From: Actinomycetes bacterium
GTDB lineage: Bacteria > Actinomycetota > Thermoleophilia > Solirubrobacterales > JACPNS01
Reading direction: 5' to 3'
Assembly: GCA_023404495.1 (NCBI GenBank)
Contig: JAEYBE010000015.1
Coordinates: 1 to 17,621 of the forward strand
DNA length: 17,621 nt
The notes below the pieces were generated by a model. That model did no database searches. It saw only the letters and a program-made list of their open reading frames with translations, and was not told the origin of the DNA. Shown here piece after piece: positions 1 to 7,332 of this stretch. The position numbers and the translations under genes are program-made. Numbering within the stretch: position 1 is the first letter of the stretch; each line of letters starts with the position of its first letter.

Positions 1-92
1 CCGCGGACGACTCGGGTGTCACGATCGGCGCCGACGGCAACATCGTCACCCTCGAATACGCAGACATCACCAAGTCGAATCTGGTTCCATGA
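1..92 (+). CDS. rimP: Ribosome maturation factor RimP, C-terminal end (partial)
   Basis: Only the last 29 codons and the TGA stop (90-92) are in the window; the reading frame enters at base 3 and the gene starts outside. The visible end reads DGNIVTLEYADITKSNLVP, which matches the closing strand of the RimP SH3-like domain, where the typical ending is 'I..A.LVP'. RimP is a cytoplasmic factor for 30S subunit maturation. The position directly before nusA, with a 57-bp gap, is the usual place for rimP in bacteria and supports the call. The stop codon overlaps a small hairpin (92-97 pairing with 103-108, loop TTCAA) with no U-tract, so readthrough into nusA is likely. The identification rests on a short tail plus context. 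Confidence 0.8.
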   Translation, partial: ADDSGVTIGADGNIVTLEYADITKSNLVP

Positions 93-149
93 GGCGCTTC
101 AAGCGCCTGGGCCTCAACTGAATAACAACCAAAGAAAGCACGTTTCAAA

Positions 150-1838
150 ATGTCACAGGAAATCGTCGACGCAATCAAGATGCTCGAGCGCGAAAAGGGG
201 ATCGACTCCGAGACCCTGATGACCGCACTCGAAGACGCCCTGCTCTCGGCTTACAAGAAGTCGCCGGGTTCGGCCAAGTACGCGCGCGTTGAGCTCGACC
301 GAGAGACCGGCGATTTCCGTGTGTTCGAGCTGCTCGTCCCCGAGGACCTCGAGGACGAACTGCTCGATGAGGTCTACGAGCAGGAGTCGACGATCGACCC
401 GGAGACCGGTGAGCGCCGCATCATTGAGGAGCCCGACATCGCGCCGGAGAAGCTCGCTGAGTACCGCGACCAGATCCCTGAGCGCGACGTCACACCGGAG
501 AACTTCGGCCGCATCGCCGCCCAGACCGCGAAGCAGGTGATCTACCAGCGGATCCGCGAAGCCGAGCGCACGATGATGTACGACGAGTACCACGAGCGCG
601 TCGGTGAGCTGATCACCGGAATCGTCCAGCAGACCGACCACCGCTACACGTTGGTGCAGCTGCGCGAGCGAGTCGAGGCGCTGCTGCCCAAGAGCGAGCA
701 GGTGCCGCGCGAGCGCTACGAGCACGGCGCACGCATCAAGGCCGTGATCACCGATGTCTCGGCCGAGAGCAAGGGCCCGAGCATTGTCGTCAGCCGCCGC
801 AACCCGGAGCTGATTCGCAAGCTTTTCGAACTCGAAGTACCCGAAGTCGCCGACGGACTGGTTGAGATCCAGAATGTCGCCCGCGAGCCCGGTTTTCGCA
901 GCAAGATCGCGGTCGTCAGCCACGCCGACGGTGTTGACCCGGTCGGCGCATGTGTTGGGCCGCGAGGCAGCCGCGTGCGCATGGTCGTTTCCGAATTGCG
1001 CGGCGAGAAGATCGACATCATTCCTTTCAACGAGGAGCCGGCACGCTTCGTAGCCAAGGCGCTCGCCCCGGCGCGCGTGCGTGAAGTGCTCGTCGACGAC
1101 GAGAACCAGCAGGCGACCGTGATCGTGCCCGACGACCAGCTTTCGCTGGCGATCGGCCGCGAGGGCCAGAATGCGCGCTTGGCCGCGCGTCTGACCGGTT
1201 GGCGCATCGACATTCGTTCCGAGAGCGACTTCGCCGTCGACGACTCTGGCGAAGAGGGCGGCGAAGAGTCCGAAACCGCTGGGCGCTGCCACGCGATTCT
1301 GACCAACGGCCGGCTCTGCCCGAACGCCTCGCTTCCCGGTTCGCGCTACTGCGGCCTTGACGCCCACCAGGCGCTGGTCGACCAGGAGACTGATTACGTC
1401 GATCCGTCGATGGCCGACGCGATCGAGGCGGCCGACGAGGGTGAGGGGCCAGAGCCGGTGATCGAGTCCGACGACGAGGCCGCGGCCGACAACGAAACCG
1501 TCGAAGAGGTCGAAACCTCGGACGAACTCCCAGATGCGCCGGCCGAGGCGGGCGAGGATGAGATCGTGCTCGACGGCGAGGTCAGCATCGAGCAGGAGGC
1601 CGAAGGCGCAGCTGACGCCGACGAAGGTGAGATCGAAGTCGAGTCGATCGTCGAGGCGATCGAGGATGCGCCGGTCGCCGACGCGGACGAAGAAGCTGCG
1701 ATTGATGCCGCCGAAGCTTCATCCGCAGATGAATTTGTCGAGGACTCAGGCACCCCTGAGGCCGAAATTGCCGACGGCGACGATGACGCCGCGGCCGACT
1801 CCTCCGTGGCGACGGGTTCGCCCGAGGACACCGAGTAG
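150..1838 (+). CDS. nusA: Transcription termination/antitermination factor NusA with Cys/His cluster and acidic tail
   Basis: NusA binds RNA polymerase and nascent RNA and modulates pausing, termination and antitermination. The 562-residue product has the NusA N-terminal RNAP-binding domain (about 1-135, with GRIAAQTAKQVIYQRIREAE at 120-139), an S1 domain (about 145-215), KH1 (about 235-300, core GPRGSRV at 270-276) and KH2 (about 302-358, core AIGREGQNARLAARLTGW). The family core ends near residue 360. It is followed by a Cys/His cluster (C380, C390, C401, H406; spacing C-x9-C-x10-C-x4-H) and then an acidic tail. From D411 to E562 I find no Lys or Arg. The tail makes the protein about 200 residues longer than the minimal Gram-positive form. 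The ATG at 150 has only a weak purine-rich site (AAAGAAAG, 131-138). infB follows after 15 bp with no ylxR gene between. The call is secure; the role of the C-terminal additions is unknown. Confidence 0.97.
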   Translation: MSQEIVDAIKMLEREKGIDSETLMTALEDALLSAYKKSPGSAKYARVELDRETGDFRVFELLVPEDLEDELLDEVYEQESTIDPETGERRIIEEPDIAPEKLAEYRDQIPERDVTPENFGRIAAQTAKQVIYQRIREAERTMMYDEYHERVGELITGIVQQTDHRYTLVQLRERVEALLPKSEQVPRERYEHGARIKAVITDVSAESKGPSIVVSRRNPELIRKLFELEVPEVADGLVEIQNVAREPGFRSKIAVVSHADGVDPVGACVGPRGSRVRMVVSELRGEKIDIIPFNEEPARFVAKALAPARVREVLVDDENQQATVIVPDDQLSLAIGREGQNARLAARLTGWRIDIRSESDFAVDDSGEEGGEESETAGRCHAILTNGRLCPNASLPGSRYCGLDAHQALVDQETDYVDPSMADAIEAADEGEGPEPVIESDDEAAADNETVEEVETSDELPDAPAEAGEDEIVLDGEVSIEQEAEGAADADEGEIEVESIVEAIEDAPVADADEEAAIDAAEASSADEFVEDSGTPEAEIADGDDDAAADSSVATGSPEDTE

Positions 1839-1853
1839 GGGCGCGCTGCCCAG

Positions 1854-4136
1854 ATGGCGAAGGTGCGAGTACACGAACTGGCCAAACAGGCCGGCCTGAC
1901 CAGCAAGGAGATGCTGGCGCTGCTTCAGAAGGCGGGGATTGAAGTCAAGACCGCCTCCTCGGGCGTCAGCGACGAGGTGGCCGAAAAGGTCATGAAGGCC
2001 GTCAACCGGCCGGTCGGTGCCCGCGCGGCTTCAGCCAGGCAGGCCGAGACCGGCAAGGGCGGTGGTTCAAGCTCTGGCGCTCGCTCACCCCAGCGCGGCA
2101 GCTATTCGGCCGGCCCCAACGACGGTCCGCCGCGCCGAGGACCCGCCGGGCCTCCGCGCGGACCCGCGCGCCCGACCGGCCCCGTGCCTGGCGGCAGCGC
2201 GGGTGGCGGAGGCGGCGGAAAGATGCGCCGCGTCGTAATCGATTCTCAGGCCTCAAGGCGTGGCCCGGGCGGTCCGCCGCAGGGTCAGCCGGCCCGCAAG
2301 CCGCGCGGCGGACGCCGCCGCAAGCCGGTCTTCGAAGAGCCCGTCGAGGTCGAGGACAAGACACCAGAGGTCGAGGACAAGACAGTCCGCATCAACTCGG
2401 GAGCGACCGTCAAGGAGGTCTCCGAATCGCTCGGAGTTTCCTCTGCCGAAGTGATCAAGAAGTTGATGCAACTCGGCGAGATGGCTTCGCTCACGCAGAC
2501 GCTTTCAGACGAAACGATCGCGGTGGTGGCCACGGAGTTCGATCGCGAACTCGACCTGCGCAGCATCGCTGACGAAAGCGAGGAAGCCCCTGAGGCCCAG
2601 GACAGCGACGCGGACTTGGCCGAGCGGCCGCCGGTCGTGACAATCATGGGTCACGTCGACCACGGTAAGACGTCGCTGCTCGACGCGATCCGCGAGGCCG
2701 ACGTCGTGGCGGGCGAAGCAGGTGGAATCACCCAGCACATCGGCGCCTACCAAGTCCACCGTGGCGAGAAGCTGATCACCTTCATCGACACGCCGGGCCA
2801 CGAGGCCTTCACCGCCATGCGTGCGCGCGGCGCTCAGGTGACAGATGTCGCCGTAATCGTTGTCGCGGCCGACGACGGCGTGATGCCGCAGACCGAAGAG
2901 GCGATCGATCACGCCAAGGCTGCGGGCGTTCCGATCGTGATCGCGGTCAACAAGATTGACAAGGAGGGCGCCGACCCGACCCGGGTGCGGACAGAGCTTG
3001 CAGCTCTGGGGCTGCAGCCGGAAGACTGGGGCGGAGAGACGATCTTCTGCGACGTCTCGGCAAAGCAGCGTGAGGGGCTCGAGAACCTGCTCGACATGCT
3101 GCTGCTCGTGGCCGAGGTCGAGGAACTCAAGGGCAACCCGAACTCCGAGGCCTCCGGCACCGTGATCGAGTCTCAGCTTGACCCGGGGCGCGGGCCGGTC
3201 GCGACGCTGCTGCTCCAGCGCGGCCAGCTAAAGGTCGGAGACGCGCTTGTCGCAGGGTCGCAGTGGGGCCGCGTGCGTGCGATGCACGACTACAACGGCC
3301 ACCGGATTGAGCTCGCAGAGCTCGGAGCACCCGTCGAGGTACTCGGCTTTGACGGCGTTCCCGAGGCCGGGAACACCTTCCGCGTGGTCGACGGCGACCG
3401 CACCGCCCGCACGATGGCGGCCGATCGCGCGAATCGCCTGAAGAACGAAGCGATCGCGCGGCGTGCCCGCCTGAAAGTTTCCTTCGAGGACGCGTTTGCG
3501 CAGGCCCAGGAGGGTGATCTCACCTCGCTGAACCTGATTCTCAAGGGCGACGTCGCTGGATCGGTCGGCGCGCTTGAGGACGAGATTGCCAAGCTCCCGC
3601 AATCGGAGATCAAGGTCAACGTGATTCACCACGGCGTCGGTGGAATCAACGAGAGCGACGTGATGCTCGCCTCGGCGTCAGATGCGGTGGTGATCGGTTT
3701 CAACGTACGTCCGGTCGGCGACTCACGCCTGATCGCTGACCGCGAGGGCGTGGAGATCCGCACCTACACAGTGATCTACAAGGCGATCGACGAGCTGCGC
3801 GCCGCGATGCAGGGATTGCTTGCACCGGAAGAGGTAGAGGAGTCGATTGGCTCACTCACCGTACGCCAGACCTTCAAGGCGTCGCGCATCGGAACGATCG
3901 CCGGATGTCACGTCGACAATGGCAAGGTCACCCGCGGCGCTTCTGTCCGCCTCGTGCGCGACGGCACCGTGATCCACGAGGGCAAGATCGCGACGCTTCG
4001 CCGCTTCGACGACGATGTGCGTGAGGTGACTGTCGGGATGGAGTGCGGCGTCGTGCTCGAGAACTACCCCGACGTCAAGGAAGAGGATGTGATCGAGGTC
4101 TTCGAACTCAAGAGCGTGGAGCGCGAGCTCGTCTGA
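1854..4136 (+). CDS. infB: Translation initiation factor IF-2
   Basis: IF2 is the GTPase that places initiator fMet-tRNA on the 30S subunit and promotes 50S joining. The product is 760 residues. It has two IF2_N modules, at about 1-52 (starting MAKVRVHELAKQAGL) and about 183-235. Between them lies a low-complexity linker rich in Gly, Arg, Pro and Ser (about 53-160). The GTPase domain follows: G1 GHVDHGKTS at 266-274, switch I GGIT at 290-293, G3 DTPGH at 312-316, G4 NKID at 366-369, and a later SAK (G5). After it come the domain II beta-barrel, the IF2 domain containing NVIHHGVGGINESDV, and the C-terminal fMet-tRNA-binding barrel. The ATG lies 15 bp after nusA with a weak AGGGG at 1837-1841. 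The linker contains a 7-residue duplication, annotated separately. All GTPase motifs are intact. Confidence 0.98.
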   Translation: MAKVRVHELAKQAGLTSKEMLALLQKAGIEVKTASSGVSDEVAEKVMKAVNRPVGARAASARQAETGKGGGSSSGARSPQRGSYSAGPNDGPPRRGPAGPPRGPARPTGPVPGGSAGGGGGGKMRRVVIDSQASRRGPGGPPQGQPARKPRGGRRRKPVFEEPVEVEDKTPEVEDKTVRINSGATVKEVSESLGVSSAEVIKKLMQLGEMASLTQTLSDETIAVVATEFDRELDLRSIADESEEAPEAQDSDADLAERPPVVTIMGHVDHGKTSLLDAIREADVVAGEAGGITQHIGAYQVHRGEKLITFIDTPGHEAFTAMRARGAQVTDVAVIVVAADDGVMPQTEEAIDHAKAAGVPIVIAVNKIDKEGADPTRVRTELAALGLQPEDWGGETIFCDVSAKQREGLENLLDMLLLVAEVEELKGNPNSEASGTVIESQLDPGRGPVATLLLQRGQLKVGDALVAGSQWGRVRAMHDYNGHRIELAELGAPVEVLGFDGVPEAGNTFRVVDGDRTARTMAADRANRLKNEAIARRARLKVSFEDAFAQAQEGDLTSLNLILKGDVAGSVGALEDEIAKLPQSEIKVNVIHHGVGGINESDVMLASASDAVVIGFNVRPVGDSRLIADREGVEIRTYTVIYKAIDELRAAMQGLLAPEEVEESIGSLTVRQTFKASRIGTIAGCHVDNGKVTRGASVRLVRDGTVIHEGKIATLRRFDDDVREVTVGMECGVVLENYPDVKEEDVIEVFELKSVERELV
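2346..2384 (+). repeat. 21-bp-period direct repeat inside infB
   Basis: An 18-base unit (starting GAGGTCGAGGACAAG) occurs at 2346-2363 and again, identical, at 2367-2384. The period is 21 bases, so the frame is kept. It encodes EVEDKTP followed by EVEDKT at about residues 165-177, in the linker just before the second IF2_N module. Identity at the nucleotide level suggests a recent in-frame tandem duplication in an unconstrained acidic patch. Confidence 0.85.
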
Positions 4137-4159
4137 GGCTCTCGAGCGCGTGATTTGCA

Positions 4160-4525
4160 ATGAGTCAAGGCGAGCGCATGCGGCGCGTCGACGAAGGGGT
4201 GCGCGAGGTCGTCTCGAGTGCCCTGACCGGCAGCGCGCGCGACAAACTGGGCGGCTTTGTGACGATCACGGACGTGCGCACTTCTCCGGACTTGCGACAC
4301 GCGGTGGTTTTCGTCAGTGTGCTCGGCTCCGAGCAGGATCGCGAGCAGTCGATGATCGCGCTCGAGGAACTGCGCATCGAGTTACAACGGGAGATCGCCG
4401 CTCACCTGCGCATGAAGAACACGCCGATATTGAAGTTCGAGTACGACGACAGCGTCGAGCGCGCCACCCAGGTAAACGAGTTGATCAACGAGGAAGCTGA
4501 GTACTTTGACGAACGATCGAGCTGA
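4160..4525 (+). CDS. rbfA: 30S ribosome-binding factor RbfA
   Basis: RbfA is a KH-type cold-shock factor that binds immature 30S subunits near the 5' end of 16S rRNA and helps late maturation. The 121-residue product is normal size. Family signatures visible are RMRRVDEGVREVVSSAL near the N-terminus, the central TITDVRTSPDLRHAVVFVSV strand-helix segment, and MKNTPILKFEYDDSVERATQ near the C-terminus. The ATG at 4160 is 23 bp after the infB stop and has no good Shine-Dalgarno, suggesting readthrough or coupled expression with infB. Its last 20 bases overlap the start of nrnA. The order infB-rbfA-DHH phosphoesterase-truB is the usual one in Gram-positive bacteria. Confidence 0.96.
   Translation: MSQGERMRRVDEGVREVVSSALTGSARDKLGGFVTITDVRTSPDLRHAVVFVSVLGSEQDREQSMIALEELRIELQREIAAHLRMKNTPILKFEYDDSVERATQVNELINEEAEYFDERSS
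4490..4496 (+). promoter_or_regulatory. Ribosome binding site supporting the TTG start of nrnA
   Basis: GAGGAAG lies inside the end of rbfA, with 9 bases between it and the TTG at 4506. It is one of the best Shine-Dalgarno matches in the window. It supports a TTG start within rbfA, which puts the HENPDGDA motif at residues 23-30 as expected for the family. Confidence 0.65.
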
Positions 4526-5513
4526 GATCCTGGCTCGCCTGCAGGGCGATCAGAAGTTCCTCCTGACCACGCACGAGAACCCGGACGGCGATGCCCTGGG
4601 CTCGCTGGTGGGAATGAACGCGATCCTCCAGTCGCTGGGCAAGGACACCGTGATGTTCATGCGCGAGTCGGAGTTTCCGCTGCCCTACGAGTACCGCTAC
4701 CTGCTGGCCGAGGACGGAGCGATTCATTTTGCGCCGGAGGATCTCGACCAGCGCACGATCGTCTACCTCGATTGTGGTTCGTTTGAGCGGATGAACGTCG
4801 ATTTCTTGAAGTCTGATGACTTGACGCTGATCAACATCGACCACCACCACGACAACACACGGTTCGGCGATCTGAACCTGGTGGAAGCGACGCGCTCGTC
4901 GACAGCGGAGATGGTCTACACAATCGCCAAGGAGCTCGGCGTTGAGATTTCGCCGTTTCTGGCAGACGCCCTCTACGTGGGCCTGGTGACCGACACGGGC
5001 CGTTTCATGTACCAGAACACCGGCCCTGAGGCGCATGAGATGGCCGCGGATCTGCTGCGCAGCGGCGTAGACGTGCACGCTGCCTACAAGCGTCTCTATG
5101 AAGACCAGCCGATCGGCAAGGTCCAGCTGCTCGCGCGCGCGCTGTCCACTTTGGAGCAGTACGACGACGGTGCCCTGGCGATCGTCAGTCTCACAAAGGC
5201 AGATTTCGAGGAGACTGAGTCCGAGGAGACCTACACCGAAGGGATCGTCGACTTCGCGCGCTCGCTCAAAGGCACCGTGGTCGGGGCGATGTACCGCCAA
5301 CTGACCGGTGAGGGCCGCGACCACCTGGCGAAGATCTCGCTCCGTTCTTCCGACGACCGCGTCGATGTCTCGGCAATCGCCCGTGCATTCAGCGGCGGCG
5401 GACACCGCCAGGCCGCGGGGGCGACGACTGAAAAGTCGCTCGAAGAGGCGATCGAGTTGATCCGCGCCGCAATTCGCGAGCAGTTGGCCTCTGGCACGGC
5501 CGCTGCCGCCTGA
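4506..5513 (+). CDS. nrnA: DHH/DHHA1 phosphoesterase, NrnA-type oligoribonuclease / pAp phosphatase
   Basis: NrnA-type enzymes hydrolyse nano-RNAs (2-5 nt) and 3'-phosphoadenosine 5'-phosphate using Mn2+, so this enzyme would finish the RNA decay begun by exonucleases such as PNPase. The 335-residue product has the DHH domain with metal ligands H23, D27 and D29 (in HENPDGDALGS), D89 (YLDCGS), the DHH triad D112-H113-H114 (IDHHHDN) and D163 (VTDTGRF). The C-terminal DHHA1 substrate-binding domain carries GGGHRQAAG at 297-305. All expected catalytic residues are present. The start is TTG, overlapping rbfA by 20 bp, which implies translational coupling. truB follows after 15 bp. The substrate preference (RNA against pAp) cannot be read from sequence. 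Confidence 0.93.
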   Translation: MTNDRAEILARLQGDQKFLLTTHENPDGDALGSLVGMNAILQSLGKDTVMFMRESEFPLPYEYRYLLAEDGAIHFAPEDLDQRTIVYLDCGSFERMNVDFLKSDDLTLINIDHHHDNTRFGDLNLVEATRSSTAEMVYTIAKELGVEISPFLADALYVGLVTDTGRFMYQNTGPEAHEMAADLLRSGVDVHAAYKRLYEDQPIGKVQLLARALSTLEQYDDGALAIVSLTKADFEETESEETYTEGIVDFARSLKGTVVGAMYRQLTGEGRDHLAKISLRSSDDRVDVSAIARAFSGGGHRQAAGATTEKSLEEAIELIRAAIREQLASGTAAAA

Positions 5514-5528
5514 CCGACGCTGCCGAGC

Positions 5529-6377
5529 ATGCCTGCCGCGGGGTCGCTCGAGTGCGGGATCGTGCTCGTCGACAAGCCTGCCGGCGTGACCTCGCACGAC
5601 GTCGTGTTTCGGCTGCGGCGTGAGCTGTCTGAGCGCGCCGGCAGTCGAGTGAAGACCGGGCACGCCGGAACGCTCGACCCTTTCGCCACTGGCCTCCTGG
5701 TGGTTCTCGTGGGCCGGGCCACGCGTCTGCAGCAGTACCTCCAGCATCAGCCCAAGACCTATCTCGCCACCGCGCGCCTGGGCTGGCTATCCGACAGCGG
5801 CGACAGCGACGGTGAGCTGACGCACACCGGCGTCGTTCCCGCAGATCCGCAGCTCCCGGTCGGCGAGCTGGAGCTCCCCGTGCCGCGACTTTCCGCAATC
5901 AAGGTGGGGGGTGAGCGGCTCTATGCCAAGACCCGCCGCGGCGAAGATTTCGAACCCCCGGTGCGCACGATGACCGTCTATCGTGCCGAGCGCATGGCGT
6001 TGTCCGATGACACGGCGGTTTTCGAGATCGACTGCGCGGGCGGCACCTACATCCGCAGCGTGGTGGCGACGCTCAGCGACGCCTACTGCGCCGAGCTGCG
6101 GCGGACCCGCGTCGGAGAGCTTTCGGTCGAGGACGCTGACGAACAGGCGCTGCTCGACCCGCTCGGTGTTCTCTCGCATCTTGAGCGGCGAGAGTTGAGC
6201 GCCCAGGAGGCACGTGAGCTGATCTTCGGGCGCACTGTCCGTGCCGACCTGCCTGACTCCGGGCCGCTGCGTCTTGTCTACGAGGAGCGCCTGGTCGGCG
6301 TCGGCGCAGTCACCGATGGCTCGCTGAAAGGGGAGACTTTGCTCGCTGGCTCGCTCGAGGAGTTGGTGGCGCGATGA
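5529..6377 (+). CDS. truB: tRNA pseudouridine(55) synthase TruB
   Basis: TruB isomerises U55 in the T-loop of elongator tRNAs to pseudouridine. The 282-residue product opens with GIVLVDKPAGVTSHDVV (10-26), the family's first motif. It then carries the catalytic motif GHAGTLDPFATGLL (44-57) with nucleophile D50. The later motifs RLSAIKVGGERLYAKTR and GGTYIRSVV are also present. A short C-terminal domain follows, as is usual for actinobacterial TruB. The ATG at 5529 is 15 bp after nrnA with no strong Shine-Dalgarno. The stop overlaps the ribF start in an ATGA, so the two genes are translationally coupled. Confidence 0.96.
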   Translation: MPAAGSLECGIVLVDKPAGVTSHDVVFRLRRELSERAGSRVKTGHAGTLDPFATGLLVVLVGRATRLQQYLQHQPKTYLATARLGWLSDSGDSDGELTHTGVVPADPQLPVGELELPVPRLSAIKVGGERLYAKTRRGEDFEPPVRTMTVYRAERMALSDDTAVFEIDCAGGTYIRSVVATLSDAYCAELRRTRVGELSVEDADEQALLDPLGVLSHLERRELSAQEARELIFGRTVRADLPDSGPLRLVYEERLVGVGAVTDGSLKGETLLAGSLEELVAR

Positions 6378-7267
6378 CCATCGAAGTAGTGACGCTGCCG
6401 CAAGTCTCGCGGCGACCCCGGCGGGTTGCCGTCGGCGTGTTTGACGGCGTCCATCTCGGTCACCGAAAGGTGATCGAGGGCTCAGAGACCGTCCTGACGT
6501 TTGACCCGCACCCGCTGTTTGTGCTGCGGCATGACGCGGCGCCGAAGATCCTCACCCCGCGGCGGCTGAAGGCGCGTCTGCTCGAGGAGCTCGGCGTCAG
6601 TGAAATGGTCGTGATCGAATTCGACAAACACTTCGCGCAGATGAGCGCCGAAGACTTCGTGCGCACGATCCTGATCGATCGCCTGGGAGCTACGCATGTT
6701 TCCGTCGGCGAGAACTTCCGATTCGGTGCACGCGCCCAAGGCGACGCGGACTTTCTCACGACATTCGATGAGTTCGAGACCACCGTCGTGCCGCTCGTTG
6801 AGAACGGCGGAGAGATCGTCTCTTCGACGCAGGTACGCGGCTTGGTGGCCGCCGGCGAGATCGAGCGCGCGGATGTGCTGCTCGGCTCGCCATTCACGAT
6901 GATCGGCGAGGTCATCCACGGCGACAAACGCGGCCGCACGCTCGGCTTCCCGACGGCCAACCTCGCCCCGGGCGAGCACGATGCGATCCCCGGTCACGGC
7001 GTCTACGCCGCCTTCACGAACGGCGTGCCTTCGGCTGTCAACGTCGGCGTTCGACCGACCTTTCAGACGGGGAGGGGGGTGCTCGTTGAGTCGTTCCTGA
7101 TCGACTGGGAAGGTGACTTGTACGGAAGCGAGGCGGAAATCCAGTTTCTCAAGCGCCTCCGCGGCGAGAAACGCTTTGAGAACGTCGACGATCTCGTGGT
7201 TCAGATGCACGCGGACGTGGCAGAAGCCCGCGAGGTTTGTGCCTCGCGGGCTTCGGCGGCCGGCTGA
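6374..7267 (+). CDS. ribF: Bifunctional riboflavin kinase / FAD synthetase RibF
   Basis: RibF phosphorylates riboflavin to FMN and adenylylates FMN to FAD in the cytoplasm. The 297-residue product has an N-terminal nucleotidyltransferase domain with GVFDGVHLGH (21-30, HxGH-type motif H27-x-x-H30), TFDPHP (42-47), and VGENFRFG (111-118). The C-terminal kinase domain has GDKRGRTLGFPTAN (183-196), GHGVYAAF and NVGVRPTF (223-230). Between GH and TFDPHP there are only 11 residues, where typical RibF has about 20, so one N-terminal helix is shortened. The ATG overlaps the truB stop (ATGA), with GAGGAG at 6357-6362 as ribosome site. The last codons form a perfect 13-bp hairpin. ribF ends the first operon; the next gene is convergent. 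Confidence 0.95.
   Translation: MTIEVVTLPQVSRRPRRVAVGVFDGVHLGHRKVIEGSETVLTFDPHPLFVLRHDAAPKILTPRRLKARLLEELGVSEMVVIEFDKHFAQMSAEDFVRTILIDRLGATHVSVGENFRFGARAQGDADFLTTFDEFETTVVPLVENGGEIVSSTQVRGLVAAGEIERADVLLGSPFTMIGEVIHGDKRGRTLGFPTANLAPGEHDAIPGHGVYAAFTNGVPSAVNVGVRPTFQTGRGVLVESFLIDWEGDLYGSEAEIQFLKRLRGEKRFENVDDLVVQMHADVAEAREVCASRASAAG
7223..7254. terminator. Perfect 13-bp hairpin in the 3' end of ribF (likely transcript end)
   Basis: GAAGCCCGCGAGG (7223-7235) pairs without mismatch with CCTCGCGGGCTTC (7242-7254) around a 6-base loop, TTTGTG. It lies inside the ribF coding region, 13 bases before the end of the stop codon, and encodes part of the tail EAREVCASRAS. A second hairpin follows (GCGGCC 7256-7261 with GGCCGC 7271-7276). 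There is no U-tract on either strand, so this is a GC-rich stem of the kind often found at actinobacterial operon ends rather than a canonical intrinsic terminator. It sits between convergent genes and could serve both. Confidence 0.6.
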
Positions 7268-7268
7268 G

Positions 7269-7332
7269 ACGGCCGCATCCTGCGGGGGACGCGCGGCGTC
7301 GCGCGGTCAGCTGTCCAGCAGAATGCGGCCGT
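7269..7332. repeat. Inverted repeats in the ribF/peptidase convergent gap
   Basis: ACGGCCGCAT (7269-7278) is the exact reverse complement of ATGCGGCCGT (7323-7332), the latter lying in the last codons of the minus-strand peptidase. Between them GACGC-GCG-GCGTC (7288-7300) forms a small stem. Together with the 13-bp hairpin just upstream, this makes a structured region that may terminate transcription from both directions. No U-tract is present, so the terminator function is inference. Confidence 0.4.

Noticed and set aside
92..108. Terminator between rimP and nusA
   Set aside because: The stem is 6 bp with no U-tract and overlaps the rimP stop; the operon most likely continues into nusA.
153..1367. 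Long minus-strand open frame (404 codons) antisense to nusA
   Set aside because: High-GC coding DNA leaves long open frames on the opposite strand. The plus strand encodes clear NusA domains, and the antisense product shows no recognisable motif.
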